The notes under the pieces: generated by a model
Told to the model about the DNA's origin: nothing
The model's database searches: none
The model's input: the letters and a program-made list of their open reading frames with translations, nothing else
Translations under genes and position numbers: made by a program
From: Viridibacillus sp050278625
GTDB taxonomy: Bacteria; Bacillota; Bacilli; Bacillales_A; Planococcaceae
Reading direction: 5' to 3'
Assembly: GCF_050278625.1 (NCBI RefSeq)
Contig: NZ_JBNNTI010000017.1
Span: 13,807 to 77,806 of the forward strand
Length of the DNA stretch: 64,000 nucleotides
Shown: piece after piece, positions 7,839 through 14,836 of the stretch
Layout of the letters: every line of letters begins with the position of its first letter
Position numbering within the stretch: the stretch's first letter is position 1

Positions 7839-7979
7839 ATGGAACTAACGCGCGACGAACGTGAAGGAATGATTGATACGCTTGAGGTTTTTGGAAAGTA
7901 TCCTCGTGGTGTATACGAAAATTTTTGTGATGAGCGTTTGACAGAGGAATATAACAGAACAGTGGGGGTAGTGGTTTGA
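7839..7979 (+). CDS. 46-residue phage protein, BH0509-like
   Basis: ATG 7839 after GAGGTGAG encodes 46 residues beginning MELTRDEREGMIDTLEVFGK. The shape (charged start, R-E-x-M-I-D helix, then a T-E-E-Y helix) resembles the very small BH0509/Fbp-type proteins of Bacillus, though I am not certain of the family. Its stop overlaps the next start (TTG 7976). Confidence 0.6.
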   Translation: MELTRDEREGMIDTLEVFGKYPRGVYENFCDERLTEEYNRTVGVVV

Positions 7980-8398
7980 ACCAAATTACATTTGAAATTG
8001 ACGGAGACGTTCAGGCGCAACAAAGACCGAAATTTTCAAGGTTCGGCAAAGGTGTGAGCGTACGTGATCCAAAGGAATCTAAAGACTATAAAAGTTTTGT
8101 TAGATTAGTAGCTTCAGAGTATGCACTAGATGAATTAATAACGGATCCGATTGTTTTGCATATCGATGTCTATCGAAAAATGCCCAAAGCAATATTGAAT
8201 AGCAAAAAGAAGTATCAGCAGGTGCTAGATGGAGTTTTAAGACCAACAACTAAGCCTGACATAGATAATCTAGTTAAGGGCATTAAAGACGGTCTGAGCA
8301 AGGTTATATGGCATGATGACAGCCAAGTGATTGAGTTGGTTGCAAGGAAGTTTTATTCGGATAAACCAAAGGCGGTAGTTACTATCGAATGGGAGTGA
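7976..8398 (+). CDS. rusA: RusA-family Holliday junction resolvase
   Basis: A 140-residue RusA-like crossover-junction endodeoxyribonuclease. The catalytic acidic residues lie in KPDIDNLVKGIKDGL and VIWHDDSQV, the family signature, and the N-terminal beta strand ITFEIDGDVQAQQRPKF is also typical. The start is TTG at 7976, overlapping the previous stop, with GTGGGGGTAG ahead. It would resolve branched DNA before packaging. Confidence 0.93.
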   Translation: MNQITFEIDGDVQAQQRPKFSRFGKGVSVRDPKESKDYKSFVRLVASEYALDELITDPIVLHIDVYRKMPKAILNSKKKYQQVLDGVLRPTTKPDIDNLVKGIKDGLSKVIWHDDSQVIELVARKFYSDKPKAVVTIEWE

Positions 8399-8402
8399 TT
8401 GA

Positions 8403-8597
8403 ATGGGTAACTGGCATTCTAAACGATGCAGAAAGATTGTCAAAGGTTATACGGAATTTGATCTCAAAAAGAAGATTAAGGACCATGAAACTCGTGGGTG
8501 GAAACAACTCGGTGAAATTAAATCAGAGAACTACAACAGTGGTGCTTATGCAGCATTGATGGAGATGGAAATAGAAAGAAAGGTGAAACACGCATGA
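8403..8597 (+). CDS. small basic phage protein
   Basis: A 64-residue basic protein (SKRCRKIVKG, DLKKKIKDH) starting five bases after rusA and coupled by ATGA to the next gene. An amphipathic C-terminal helix follows. No family recognised. Confidence 0.6.
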   Translation: MGNWHSKRCRKIVKGYTEFDLKKKIKDHETRGWKQLGEIKSENYNSGAYAALMEMEIERKVKHA

Positions 8598-8830
8598 ATA
8601 CCACTTCAAACGTGATCACCTTATTAAAAACCATAGTGGAAACTCAAAAGACGGTTCGCACAAACCGTCTTGTCCCATTAATAAAACAACTTACTAAATT
8701 ATACGCACGCCAAAATGAAAAGATTCACTCTCAACAAAAAACAATTGATGATTTAAATAAAAGATATCAACGAGCGCAAACGAAGGCAGATAAACGATTA
8801 AAACGACTAAATGAACTGGAGGGAAAATGA
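8594..8830 (+). CDS. small coiled-coil phage protein
   Basis: A 78-residue, Lys/Gln-rich, fully helical protein with heptads from about residue 30 to 75 (QNEKIHSQQKTIDDLNKRYQ). It is coupled by ATGA at both ends. Unknown role; the coiled coil suggests oligomerisation. Confidence 0.6.
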   Translation: MNTTSNVITLLKTIVETQKTVRTNRLVPLIKQLTKLYARQNEKIHSQQKTIDDLNKRYQRAQTKADKRLKRLNELEGK

Positions 8831-9102
8831 TGGCTAAAGAACCTTATTACATTCTTTTTACGGATGATGAACAGGATGTTAATTTAGATTTTAAACTATC
8901 CCAAGTGAAGACATTTGATAAGATGTGGCAGGAAGGTCACTCCGTAGCAACAATAGCCTTTAAAATCAAAAGAAAGAAAGTAGAAATAGCTTTGTTGGCA
9001 ATGGATAGAGAATTGTTAGGTGCTATCAAACCACGTACTGGAGGCTTGAACGGGACTATACCGTTTGTGAACCCAAATACTAAAATAGTTGTGGGGGCAT
9101 GA
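8830..9102 (+). CDS. putative helix-turn-helix phage regulator
   Basis: A 90-residue protein; ATG 8827 and 8830 both overlap the previous stop, and 8830 has the better spacing to GGAGGG. The segment MWQEGHSVATIAFKIKRKKVEIALLAMD resembles a short HTH of the resolvase/sigma-4 type. The C-terminus is flexible. It may be a small transcription regulator; the HTH is inferred from pattern only. Confidence 0.55.
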   Translation: MAKEPYYILFTDDEQDVNLDFKLSQVKTFDKMWQEGHSVATIAFKIKRKKVEIALLAMDRELLGAIKPRTGGLNGTIPFVNPNTKIVVGA

Positions 9103-9105
9103 CTT

Positions 9106-9303
9106 TTGAGATTAAGAGAATTAGAAATTGATAGCGAAAACAACCTTATTCTTGATATAATGGAAATACCTAAAAGTTGTGTGATAGTAGTTTGTGAAGG
9201 AAAAGCAAAGCTTGCTGAATTACCTCCATTCGCTGAAACGAAGATATATACACATCACGGGAGAGTACAACGTGTTAAGTGGGATGAGGGGGAGACGTTT
9301 TGA
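9106..9303 (+). CDS. XtrA/YqaO-like phage protein
   Basis: A 65-residue protein starting at TTG 9106. The core MEIPKSCVIVVCEGKAKL followed by the AETKIYTHHGRVQRVKWDEGE end resembles the PBSX XtrA/skin YqaO family, small proteins of unknown function encoded at the end of the early region. Position agrees with that family. Confidence 0.6.
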   Translation: MRLRELEIDSENNLILDIMEIPKSCVIVVCEGKAKLAELPPFAETKIYTHHGRVQRVKWDEGETF

Positions 9304-9803
9304 AGATTGACTGGAATGTTGTAGGAAGTATTTCAAGTGCTGTAGCAACATTAGCTGCGTTGGTGAGTATAATTATTACTACAAGATATTCAAGAAAAGC
9401 ACAAGATTTAAGCCAATACGATGCACAGCCGTGGTTTCATATGCATTCTGTGAATCATGGAGATTCGAAAGCAATTATACTTAATGATGCTTCACCACAA
9501 ATCAGAATTGAAAAAATTGTTATGTTTTTAAATGGTAGTGAAAAAGAAAAAATCGATTATAAGTATACAAAGAAAAATGACACGTTTATTCCAACGGGTA
9601 AAAGTTTTGTAATAAACTTACCTTCACTATCAGATTATGTAGGTAAAGATGTCTGTTTTAAGATTTATTTTCACAATTATTACAATGAATCAATGATTGC
9701 TACATCACCCGATTTCACAATCTTAGAAGGTAATATTACAGGAACAATGTTAGATACTAAAAACAAACTTTATAAACCTTTTAAAAATGAACTAAATAAC
9801 TAG
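9300..9803 (+). CDS. N-terminally anchored membrane protein
   Basis: A 167-residue protein starting at TTG 9300, after GAGGGGG and overlapping the previous stop. Residues about 6-27 (VVGSISSAVATLAALVSIIIT) form one transmembrane helix, followed by a short basic stretch and a ~130-residue beta-rich domain. Similar proteins occur as phage or defence-associated membrane proteins of unknown role. It ends 9 bases before the first cassette-flanking hairpin. Confidence 0.6.
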   Translation: MKIDWNVVGSISSAVATLAALVSIIITTRYSRKAQDLSQYDAQPWFHMHSVNHGDSKAIILNDASPQIRIEKIVMFLNGSEKEKIDYKYTKKNDTFIPTGKSFVINLPSLSDYVGKDVCFKIYFHNYYNESMIATSPDFTILEGNITGTMLDTKNKLYKPFKNELNN

Positions 9804-9811
9804 TATCAACA

Positions 9812-9870
9812 GTAATCTGAAGGGACATCATTTGATAACGGTTAAGGCCGAGTCACTTATTGTCCTTTTT
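9812..9870 (+). repeat. cassette-flanking hairpin/terminator repeat, left copy
   Basis: GGACA at 9825-9829 pairs with TGTCC at 9861-9865, and the arm between contains TTTGATAACGGTTAAGGCCG; TTTTT follows. The 59-base segment recurs at 11813-11875 with about a dozen differences and the same orientation. It acts as a terminator and marks the left edge of the three-gene cassette. Confidence 0.7.
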
Positions 9871-9893
9871 GTATATAAAAAAATCATGTATAT

Positions 9894-9923
9894 TTACCTG
9901 TGTTGTTATATAATTATAGGTAA
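9894..9923 (+). promoter_or_regulatory. candidate cassette promoter/operator
   Basis: A TATAAT -10-like box at 9909-9914 lies inside a perfect inverted repeat, TTACCT (9894-9899) and AGGTAA (9918-9923). This could be a promoter covered by a repressor site for the gene starting at 10050. No convincing -35 was found, so the call is tentative. Confidence 0.35.
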
Positions 9924-10049
9924 AAGTACATGTTCGAATATATTTTTCAGTTTGGAACAAGGTACAATAACTATTTCAGTGTCTGAAGAAGGAGAACAAT
10001 ATACAACAAGCCAAAATACATAGTGGTAAGTGGGATAAGGGGAAATATT

Positions 10050-10907
10050 ATGAATCAGATTACTTATGAAATGCCAAGTGTAATTGAAAATAATTATGAT
10101 GGATTTATATTTTTCACAAAAATGTATCAAGATGTATTAGAATTTTATAATACATATATTATATTTGATTTTAGTCGAACAACCTGGTTTGAAGCGAACT
10201 TTTCAGCAATATTTGCGAGTGTAATTGAATCTTTACATATGAAAAAATGTAATGTTGCTTTTGCAGGAATAGACGAAAAAATAGAAACGATTCTTAAGAA
10301 AAACGGTTTTTATAATAGGTATGAATTAGGTTTAACGGTCGACACATATAATAGTACAATACCCTTTAATATATTTAGTACTTCAAATGGAGAAGGATTT
10401 ACGGAGTATCTTGACGAAGAAGTAATACCTAAGATAAATTTGCCCCTTTCGGGAGATCAAATTAAAATGTTCAAAAAATGTTTACAAGAAGTATTTGAAA
10501 ATACCAGAATACATGCGAATAGTGGCTTTATTTATACTTGTGGTCAATACTTTCCCTATAAAAAGAAAGTTGCCTTTACTATGGTGGACTTAGGGAATAC
10601 AATCGGACAAAATGTAAGGAAAAAACTAGGGGATGATATTGTGGATCATGACGCAATAGATTGGGCTACTGAATTTGGTAATACTACAAAACCCTCAAAA
10701 GATGGTGGAATTGGTCTACATTTTCTAAAGGACCGACTAGAAAATAATGGGGAATTGACTATAATTTCGGGCAAAGGTTACTGGGAACAAGGCTTTGATG
10801 GAATATATCATCGGAAAATAGCGTATCATTATGATGGAACAATAGTTAATTTAGTCAGTGATCTAAGTAAAGACGTGCGGAAAGAGGTAGGAGAAATATG
10901 CTTCTAG
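10050..10907 (+). CDS. STAS-HATPase fusion protein (partner-switching kinase-like)
   Basis: A 285-residue protein from the ATG at 10050, with AAGGGG ahead; an in-frame GTG at 10023 lacks a ribosome site. Residues about 20-95 look like a STAS-type alpha/beta domain (IIFDFSRTTWFEANFSAIF, VAFAGIDEKIETILKKNGF). Residues about 135-265 are a GHKL ATPase: N-box EVFENTRIHAN, G1-like MVDLGNTIG, and G2-like DGGIGLHFLKDRL. Such ATPases in RsbW/RsbT-type switches phosphorylate STAS partners. The next gene encodes a STAS-like protein and the third a PIN nuclease. Domain calls are good; a switch controlling the nuclease is inference. Confidence 0.8.
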   Translation: MNQITYEMPSVIENNYDGFIFFTKMYQDVLEFYNTYIIFDFSRTTWFEANFSAIFASVIESLHMKKCNVAFAGIDEKIETILKKNGFYNRYELGLTVDTYNSTIPFNIFSTSNGEGFTEYLDEEVIPKINLPLSGDQIKMFKKCLQEVFENTRIHANSGFIYTCGQYFPYKKKVAFTMVDLGNTIGQNVRKKLGDDIVDHDAIDWATEFGNTTKPSKDGGIGLHFLKDRLENNGELTIISGKGYWEQGFDGIYHRKIAYHYDGTIVNLVSDLSKDVRKEVGEICF

Positions 10908-10918
10908 GAGGAGTAATT

Positions 10919-11266
10919 ATGAAAGTCAATGTAAGAGATGTAATAGGATCAGGTATTGCGATTTCAGCAACTAAAGGCGAAATAGTATACAAAGAGTTGA
11001 CTTTGGCTTTAAAAGAAAACGTAAATGTTGAGTTAGATTTTGAAGGAATCACTGATTTGACAACAGCATTTTTAAATGTAGCTATAGGTCATTTATATAG
11101 CGAGTATTCTGGTGAAGAATTAAACGACAAATTGGATATTTTAAATTTGGATGAACTAGATAAATATTTGTTAAAACAAGTTATAGAAAGAGTCAAGATG
11201 AATCAAGATGAGGCTAAAGAATTCGAAAATTTAGTAAAAGAGGTACTGGATGATGGTGAAGATTAA
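10919..11266 (+). CDS. STAS-like (DUF4325-type) protein
   Basis: A 115-residue protein from the ATG at 10919, well placed after AGGAGG at 10906-10911. MKVNVRDVIGSGIAIS followed by a beta strand and LDFEGITDLTTAFLNVAIGHLY matches the DUF4325/STAS-like pattern, in which the D-(L/F)-x-G-(I/V)-x-x-(L/I)-(T/S)-x-x-F loop carries the potential phospho-acceptor Ser/Thr. It sits between an ATPase and a PIN nuclease, overlapping the latter by 17 bases, which supports a physical complex. It may be the substrate and antagonist partner of the upstream ATPase. Confidence 0.75.
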   Translation: MKVNVRDVIGSGIAISATKGEIVYKELTLALKENVNVELDFEGITDLTTAFLNVAIGHLYSEYSGEELNDKLDILNLDELDKYLLKQVIERVKMNQDEAKEFENLVKEVLDDGED

Positions 11267-11783
11267 TAAATTATCGACATATACTATAAAAGAAGAGGAC
11301 AGTTTCTTCTTCGATGCAAATGTATGGATGTATATATATTGTTCTATTGGTAATCATAAGCCTTGGATTGTAAAAGCATATAGTGATTTTTATCAGAAAG
11401 TTAGGGAATCGGGAAATACTATATATACAAATTCTCTCCTTGTATCAGAGTTTGTTAATAGATATGAAAGACTTGAGTTTAGCCATATTCAAAAAAAAGA
11501 TGGTCTTGTAAACTTTAAAAAAGATTTCAGGGATAATCAGAATTATGAAGGCGTCTTTTCGAATATACAATCAATTACTAAAAATAAAATAATGTTAAAC
11601 TCGCAACCTTTGAATGATAAGTTTGATGCTTTTGATTTTGAAAATTTTATTTCAATAGAAGATAAAATTGACTTTAATGATGCAATTCATTGCTACTTGG
11701 CATTAGAGAGCGGTTTAAAAATCGTTACTCACGATCAAGATTATAAAACACTGAGTCATGAAATTGAAATTATAACAAACTAA
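11250..11783 (+). CDS. PIN-domain nuclease (toxin-like)
   Basis: A 177-residue PIN-domain protein. The four acidic metal ligands of the family are visible: D in FFFDANVWMY, E in LLVSEFVNRY, D in DFNDAIHCYLAL and D in KIVTHDQDYKTL. PIN domains are Mg-dependent RNases, commonly the toxins of VapBC pairs. Here no VapB-like antitoxin is present; instead the gene overlaps a STAS-like gene that follows a STAS-HATPase. Start ATG 11250 has AAGAGG at 11238-11243. It is longer than typical VapC (~135 residues). Nuclease identity is good; toxicity is inferred. Confidence 0.8.
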   Translation: MMVKINKLSTYTIKEEDSFFFDANVWMYIYCSIGNHKPWIVKAYSDFYQKVRESGNTIYTNSLLVSEFVNRYERLEFSHIQKKDGLVNFKKDFRDNQNYEGVFSNIQSITKNKIMLNSQPLNDKFDAFDFENFISIEDKIDFNDAIHCYLALESGLKIVTHDQDYKTLSHEIEIITN

Positions 11784-11812
11784 ATTGTTTGGATACATAT
11801 AAATAGTCCCAC

Positions 11813-11875
11813 CAGCAATCTGGAGGACAACATTTGATAACGGTTAACGCCGTGTCATTTGTTGTCCTCTTTTTT
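11813..11875 (+). repeat. cassette-flanking hairpin/terminator repeat, right copy
   Basis: GGACAACA at 11825-11832 pairs perfectly with TGTTGTCC at 11860-11867, with further pairing inside (ACGG with CCGT around TTAACG), then CTCTTTTTT. It is a direct repeat of 9812-9870 and precedes the Xpf-like gene. Confidence 0.75.
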
Positions 11876-11901
11876 ATTTTCAAAAAAAGGAGATGCATAG
11901 A

Positions 11902-12384
11902 ATGAAGAATTGGGCGGATGAACTGTTAGTAGAGTACAAAGAAGGCAGAAAAGTACTGCATCAAAAGAGAGCTAATCTTCATGAAGGTAACTTTGAGGAG
12001 GAAACGCAGCTCAACAGTATGATTGAGAGCATGACGTATGCTATGGACTGGATGGAGACAGGTAGAAACCCTGATGCTTATCGAGGGATTGATAAGAGAG
12101 CTATCTATCAGAGACAGTTTTTTGAGAGCATCGATGTGATTCCAGATATTACGGATGAGCTTTATGATATCGATTCAAAGCAGTTGTTTATGACCACTGA
12201 AGAGAAAAAAGCGCTTGCTAAGATATTTGCAACTTGGAGCCATAAAGAGAGAGTTTGCTACATTGCGCATGAAGTTGAGAAAAAAAGTTTTCAAAAGATT
12301 GCTGATGAGCTGAAAGTCAGTAAGGGCACGGTTCAAACGCATATTAATAGAGCTAGAAACAAGGTAAAAGAGCTAGTTTCATGA
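11902..12384 (+). CDS. xpf: Xpf/ArpU-type late transcription regulator
   Basis: A 160-residue sigma-like protein. The C-terminal ~60 residues (WSHKERVCYIAHEVEKKSFQ, KIADELKVSKGTVQTHINRA) form a region-4-type HTH as in PBSX Xpf and ArpU regulators, which switch on late packaging and structural genes. ATG 11902 is preferred over 11893 because the latter abuts GGAG. The gene sits just before the late operon, as expected, though two accessory genes intervene before the small terminase. Confidence 0.82.
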   Translation: MKNWADELLVEYKEGRKVLHQKRANLHEGNFEEETQLNSMIESMTYAMDWMETGRNPDAYRGIDKRAIYQRQFFESIDVIPDITDELYDIDSKQLFMTTEEKKALAKIFATWSHKERVCYIAHEVEKKSFQKIADELKVSKGTVQTHINRARNKVKELVS

Positions 12385-12391
12385 AATTTCT

Positions 12392-12411
12392 TTGTCTTAC
12401 GTTGTCTTACG
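12392..12411 (+). promoter_or_regulatory. tandem TTGTCTTACG repeat
   Basis: The 10-mer TTGTCTTACG occurs twice in perfect tandem, 8 bases after the Xpf-like stop. It is a candidate binding site for the late regulator or part of a late promoter. The rest of the 383-base gap to 12768 holds a hairpin element and a terminator and no convincing ORF. Confidence 0.35.
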
Positions 12412-12619
12412 AAGTCTGCATATATGAGGGGGATTATAGGGGGTGCATCTTTAAACCACGCCTACCATTCTTCCTCTTATTTAACCGTAACCTAAAAGAA
12501 TGAAAAACAGACCGACCGACCCAAGAAGATAAATTCCTAAACTTATACTTCGCTAAGATGGAGTGCACGACAGGTAACTGAAATTACTTTGGAGTCTGTC
12601 CATTTTTAAATTACGTTGA

Positions 12620-12681
12620 TTCAAGCGAATGATACGGACCATATACGATTGTGTTGGGGTTATCAGTATTGTTCGTTTGAA
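12620..12681 (+). repeat. CAAGCGAA hairpin element, left copy
   Basis: TTCAAGCGAA (12620-12629) pairs with TTCGTTTGAA (12672-12681) with one G-T pair. A related element with the same ends lies at 13743-13794, on the other side of the Abi-alpha gene. It could be a small RNA or a cassette boundary. Confidence 0.5.
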
Positions 12682-12703
12682 TGAGATGTAAATTTCTATT
12701 ATT

Positions 12704-12747
12704 AAAAATTCTACCTTTTGGATAGTTTATCTAAAGGTAGAATTTTT
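12704..12747. terminator. strong bidirectional terminator
   Basis: A perfect 15-bp stem, AAAAATTCTACCTTT (12704-12718) with AAAGGTAGAATTTTT (12733-12747). It has A-runs on one side and T-runs on the other, so it can end the + strand transcript and the minus-strand Abi-alpha gene. Confidence 0.88.
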
Positions 12748-12767
12748 TTAGTTGATGAGAAATATAA

Positions 12768-13550
12768 TTATGTAGTTATACAACATGCTAAGATAAAATT
12801 TTGACCTAGTGGAGTTAAATTAACAGAGCCTTTTTGAACTTTGTAATTTTTAAAACCATCTCTAGTATATTCTTCTAGTTGTAGTGATTGGTTAGCTTTT
12901 ATAAAAGCTGGATGTTGTTCTACAAAGTCATAATAAGTAGGGTTGTCTAAATATACATTATAGTCTATATTAATTAGCCCTAATCTCTGAAGGTTACTTA
13001 TTGAAGCAATTCTCATTTCAAATTCGTTATTTGTATTCGAGAAAGCCATTAAGTGTTCATATATTATCAAATAGAAACCTTCATCATTAGTGAATCTTAT
13101 CTGAGCAATTGGGAATTCCTTACGAAAAGTGAAGTTTTTAAGAATTGAAGCATCTAAAGAACTTAGTTGCTTGATAATCTCAACAAAAGCTGGATGTGTA
13201 ATATTATTTGCTCTAGAATCAACAGAAGAGGCAATTAGGTTAGCAAACATCTCTCTTAGCTCTTCAGAGTCGATATAATATTTTGATGCTTCAATAGCAG
13301 GACCTAAAATGTACATTTCTGGTTCTTGAAGATTTTCTTGTGGAATATTTTCAACTTTAGCATTTGTACGATTAACAAAATCTTCATAATTTCTTTGGTG
13401 TCTAAATTCTTGCTTTTTTAACCAAAGAGATACATGATTTCCAAACACTAGGTTCCAAACTCCGGAAATAGAATTACCAACGCTTTGGGCAATAGGTGTT
13501 GCAGCTTCATCTACAAATTTTGGCAAGATATTTAATTCCAATAATTTCAC
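12768..13550 (-). CDS. Abi-alpha (DUF4393) family protein
   Basis: A 260-residue protein resembling the DUF4393/Abi-alpha family: an N-terminal hydrophobic, Gly-containing segment (AQSVGNSISGVWNLVFG) followed by a helical domain with ELREMFANLIASSVD and HPAFVEIIKQLSSLD. Members are linked to abortive infection of phage. It starts at GTG 13550 with a GAAAGG-type site and reads against the late genes, which is usual for a lysogenically expressed moron. It ends at a shared strong terminator. The family assignment is from pattern; the defence role comes from family knowledge. Confidence 0.72.
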   Translation of the reverse strand: MKLLELNILPKFVDEAATPIAQSVGNSISGVWNLVFGNHVSLWLKKQEFRHQRNYEDFVNRTNAKVENIPQENLQEPEMYILGPAIEASKYYIDSEELREMFANLIASSVDSRANNITHPAFVEIIKQLSSLDASILKNFTFRKEFPIAQIRFTNDEGFYLIIYEHLMAFSNTNNEFEMRIASISNLQRLGLINIDYNVYLDNPTYYDFVEQHPAFIKANQSLQLEEYTRDGFKNYKVQKGSVNLTPLGQNFILACCITT

Positions 13551-13584
13551 TACCTTTCTAAATATATTATAGGAGGTATCTTAA

Positions 13585-13698
13585 ATGGAAACAATATACA
13601 ATCATCCAATACTAACTACATTTTTTATTTTTCAAATTGGATTTTGGCTAACTGTTGCATGTGGACAGATCAATCGACGTAACTTAATTAAAGAATAA
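13585..13698 (+). CDS. 37-residue membrane peptide
   Basis: ATG 13585 after AGGAGG encodes 37 residues with one transmembrane helix (LTTFFIFQIGFWLTVACG) and a basic tail (NRRNLIKE). It is divergent from the Abi-alpha gene and followed by its own terminator. It could be a toxin-like or signalling micro-protein; function unknown. Confidence 0.55.
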   Translation: METIYNHPILTTFFIFQIGFWLTVACGQINRRNLIKE

Positions 13699-13703
13699 TC
13701 AGG

Positions 13704-13731
13704 AAAGCATCTTTATAGAGATGCTTTTTAT
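13704..13731 (+). terminator. intrinsic terminator
   Basis: AAAGCATCT (13704-13712) pairs with AGATGCTTT (13719-13727) and a T-rich tract follows. It ends the short transcript of the 37-residue peptide. Confidence 0.85.
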
Positions 13732-13742
13732 TTTGCTCTGAC

Positions 13743-13794
13743 ACAAGCGAATGCCTAGCTGACCAAAACCCCTTATTGGATGGCGTTCGTTTGT
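13743..13794 (+). repeat. CAAGCGAA hairpin element, right copy
   Basis: ACAAGCGAA (13743-13751) pairs with TTCGTTTGT (13786-13794) with one G-T pair. It shares ends and some internal bases with 12620-12681. Confidence 0.45.
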
Positions 13795-13890
13795 TTGAGG
13801 GTGAAATATACCGAATGTTAAATATGTAATATACATTCTTTTTTATAAATGATATTATACGATAAACAATATATAACAATGGAGGAAATC

Positions 13891-14742
13891 ATGTCTAACG
13901 ATCAAAAGAAAGTCTTTATTGTAACCCCTATTGGAGGGAATAGTACAGAAACTAGAAGGTCTGCAGAAGGAGTAATTGATGCAGTTATTATTCCTGTATT
14001 AATTGATTTGGGATTTGATGTAGAGAATATAAACGTTGCACACAGAATAAATACTGCAGGGTCAATAAATAAACAATTAATTACAAGAATAATTGAAGAT
14101 GATCTCGTAATTGCGAATTTAACAAAGCTGAATCCAAATGTAATGTATGAATTAGCAATTAGACATGCAATTAGAAAACCAGTTATTCAAATTTGCGAAG
14201 AAGGAACGGTGCTTCCTTTTGATATTATAGATGAAAGAACTATTTTTTATAAGAATGATATGTTTGGAGTCACAGAGCTTAAAAAAGGATTAGAGAATTA
14301 CGTTGAAGAAGCTTTATCTGACGAATGTCCTGATAATCCAATTTATAGAGCAATTGAATCTCAAATGATCCTTCAAAGTAGTTCTAGCCAAGATGTAGAT
14401 ATGAATAAATATCTAATTGAAAGATTGGATTCTATAGAAAAAACTTTGAGTAGAGATGCCAATAGTCATTCAGTACCAAAAGATTTAAAAGTCTTAACGA
14501 ATACGATTCAACTTACTGTAGAATCTAACATTAAATTGAGTGAAATAGCAGGTGAAATAAAGGCGATTACCGGGAGATATGGTTTTGAAAACATTAGATT
14601 ATCTATGGGAATAAATAGAGAGATTAATAAAAAGCGCCTTAAAATAATCTTTAAAGAAGATAATGCGCCTAATTTAAAACAAAAGAAAATAATTGTTAAT
14701 GATATACAATTACTTTTAGACAAAAAAACAATTTTAATGTAA
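13891..14742 (+). CDS. deoxyribosyltransferase/TIR-like effector candidate
   Basis: A 283-residue protein from the ATG at 13891, with GGAGG ahead. Residues 1-130 fit the nucleoside 2-deoxyribosyltransferase/TIR-like fold: VFIVTPIGG at the N-terminus, then DLVIANLTKLNPNVMYELAIRHAI, where the Glu of MYEL matches the family catalytic Glu, and a KPVIQICEEG strand. In defence systems this fold often hydrolyses NAD or nucleotides. The C-terminal ~130 residues are helical and coiled. It has its own terminator and lies beside an Abi-alpha gene. The fold is recognised; a defence effector role is inferred. Confidence 0.68.
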   Translation: MSNDQKKVFIVTPIGGNSTETRRSAEGVIDAVIIPVLIDLGFDVENINVAHRINTAGSINKQLITRIIEDDLVIANLTKLNPNVMYELAIRHAIRKPVIQICEEGTVLPFDIIDERTIFYKNDMFGVTELKKGLENYVEEALSDECPDNPIYRAIESQMILQSSSSQDVDMNKYLIERLDSIEKTLSRDANSHSVPKDLKVLTNTIQLTVESNIKLSEIAGEIKAITGRYGFENIRLSMGINREINKKRLKIIFKEDNAPNLKQKKIIVNDIQLLLDKKTILM

Positions 14743-14743
14743 A

Positions 14744-14767
14744 GCCTCTCTTTGAGAGGCCTTTTTT
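14744..14767 (+). terminator. intrinsic terminator
   Basis: GCCTCTC (14744-14750) pairs with GAGAGGC (14754-14760), then CTTTTTTT. It separates the accessory gene from the late operon. Confidence 0.85.
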
Positions 14768-14836
14768 TGAATAGGGAATAAGCATGAAAGTGGATATATG
14801 TAAATAATTGATTATTCGGAGGTGGTGTTATGAGAG

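Noticed and set aside
9832..10023. 63-codon ORF upstream of the STAS-HATPase gene
   Set aside because: It starts inside the terminator hairpin, has no ribosome site, and the candidate promoter lies within it.
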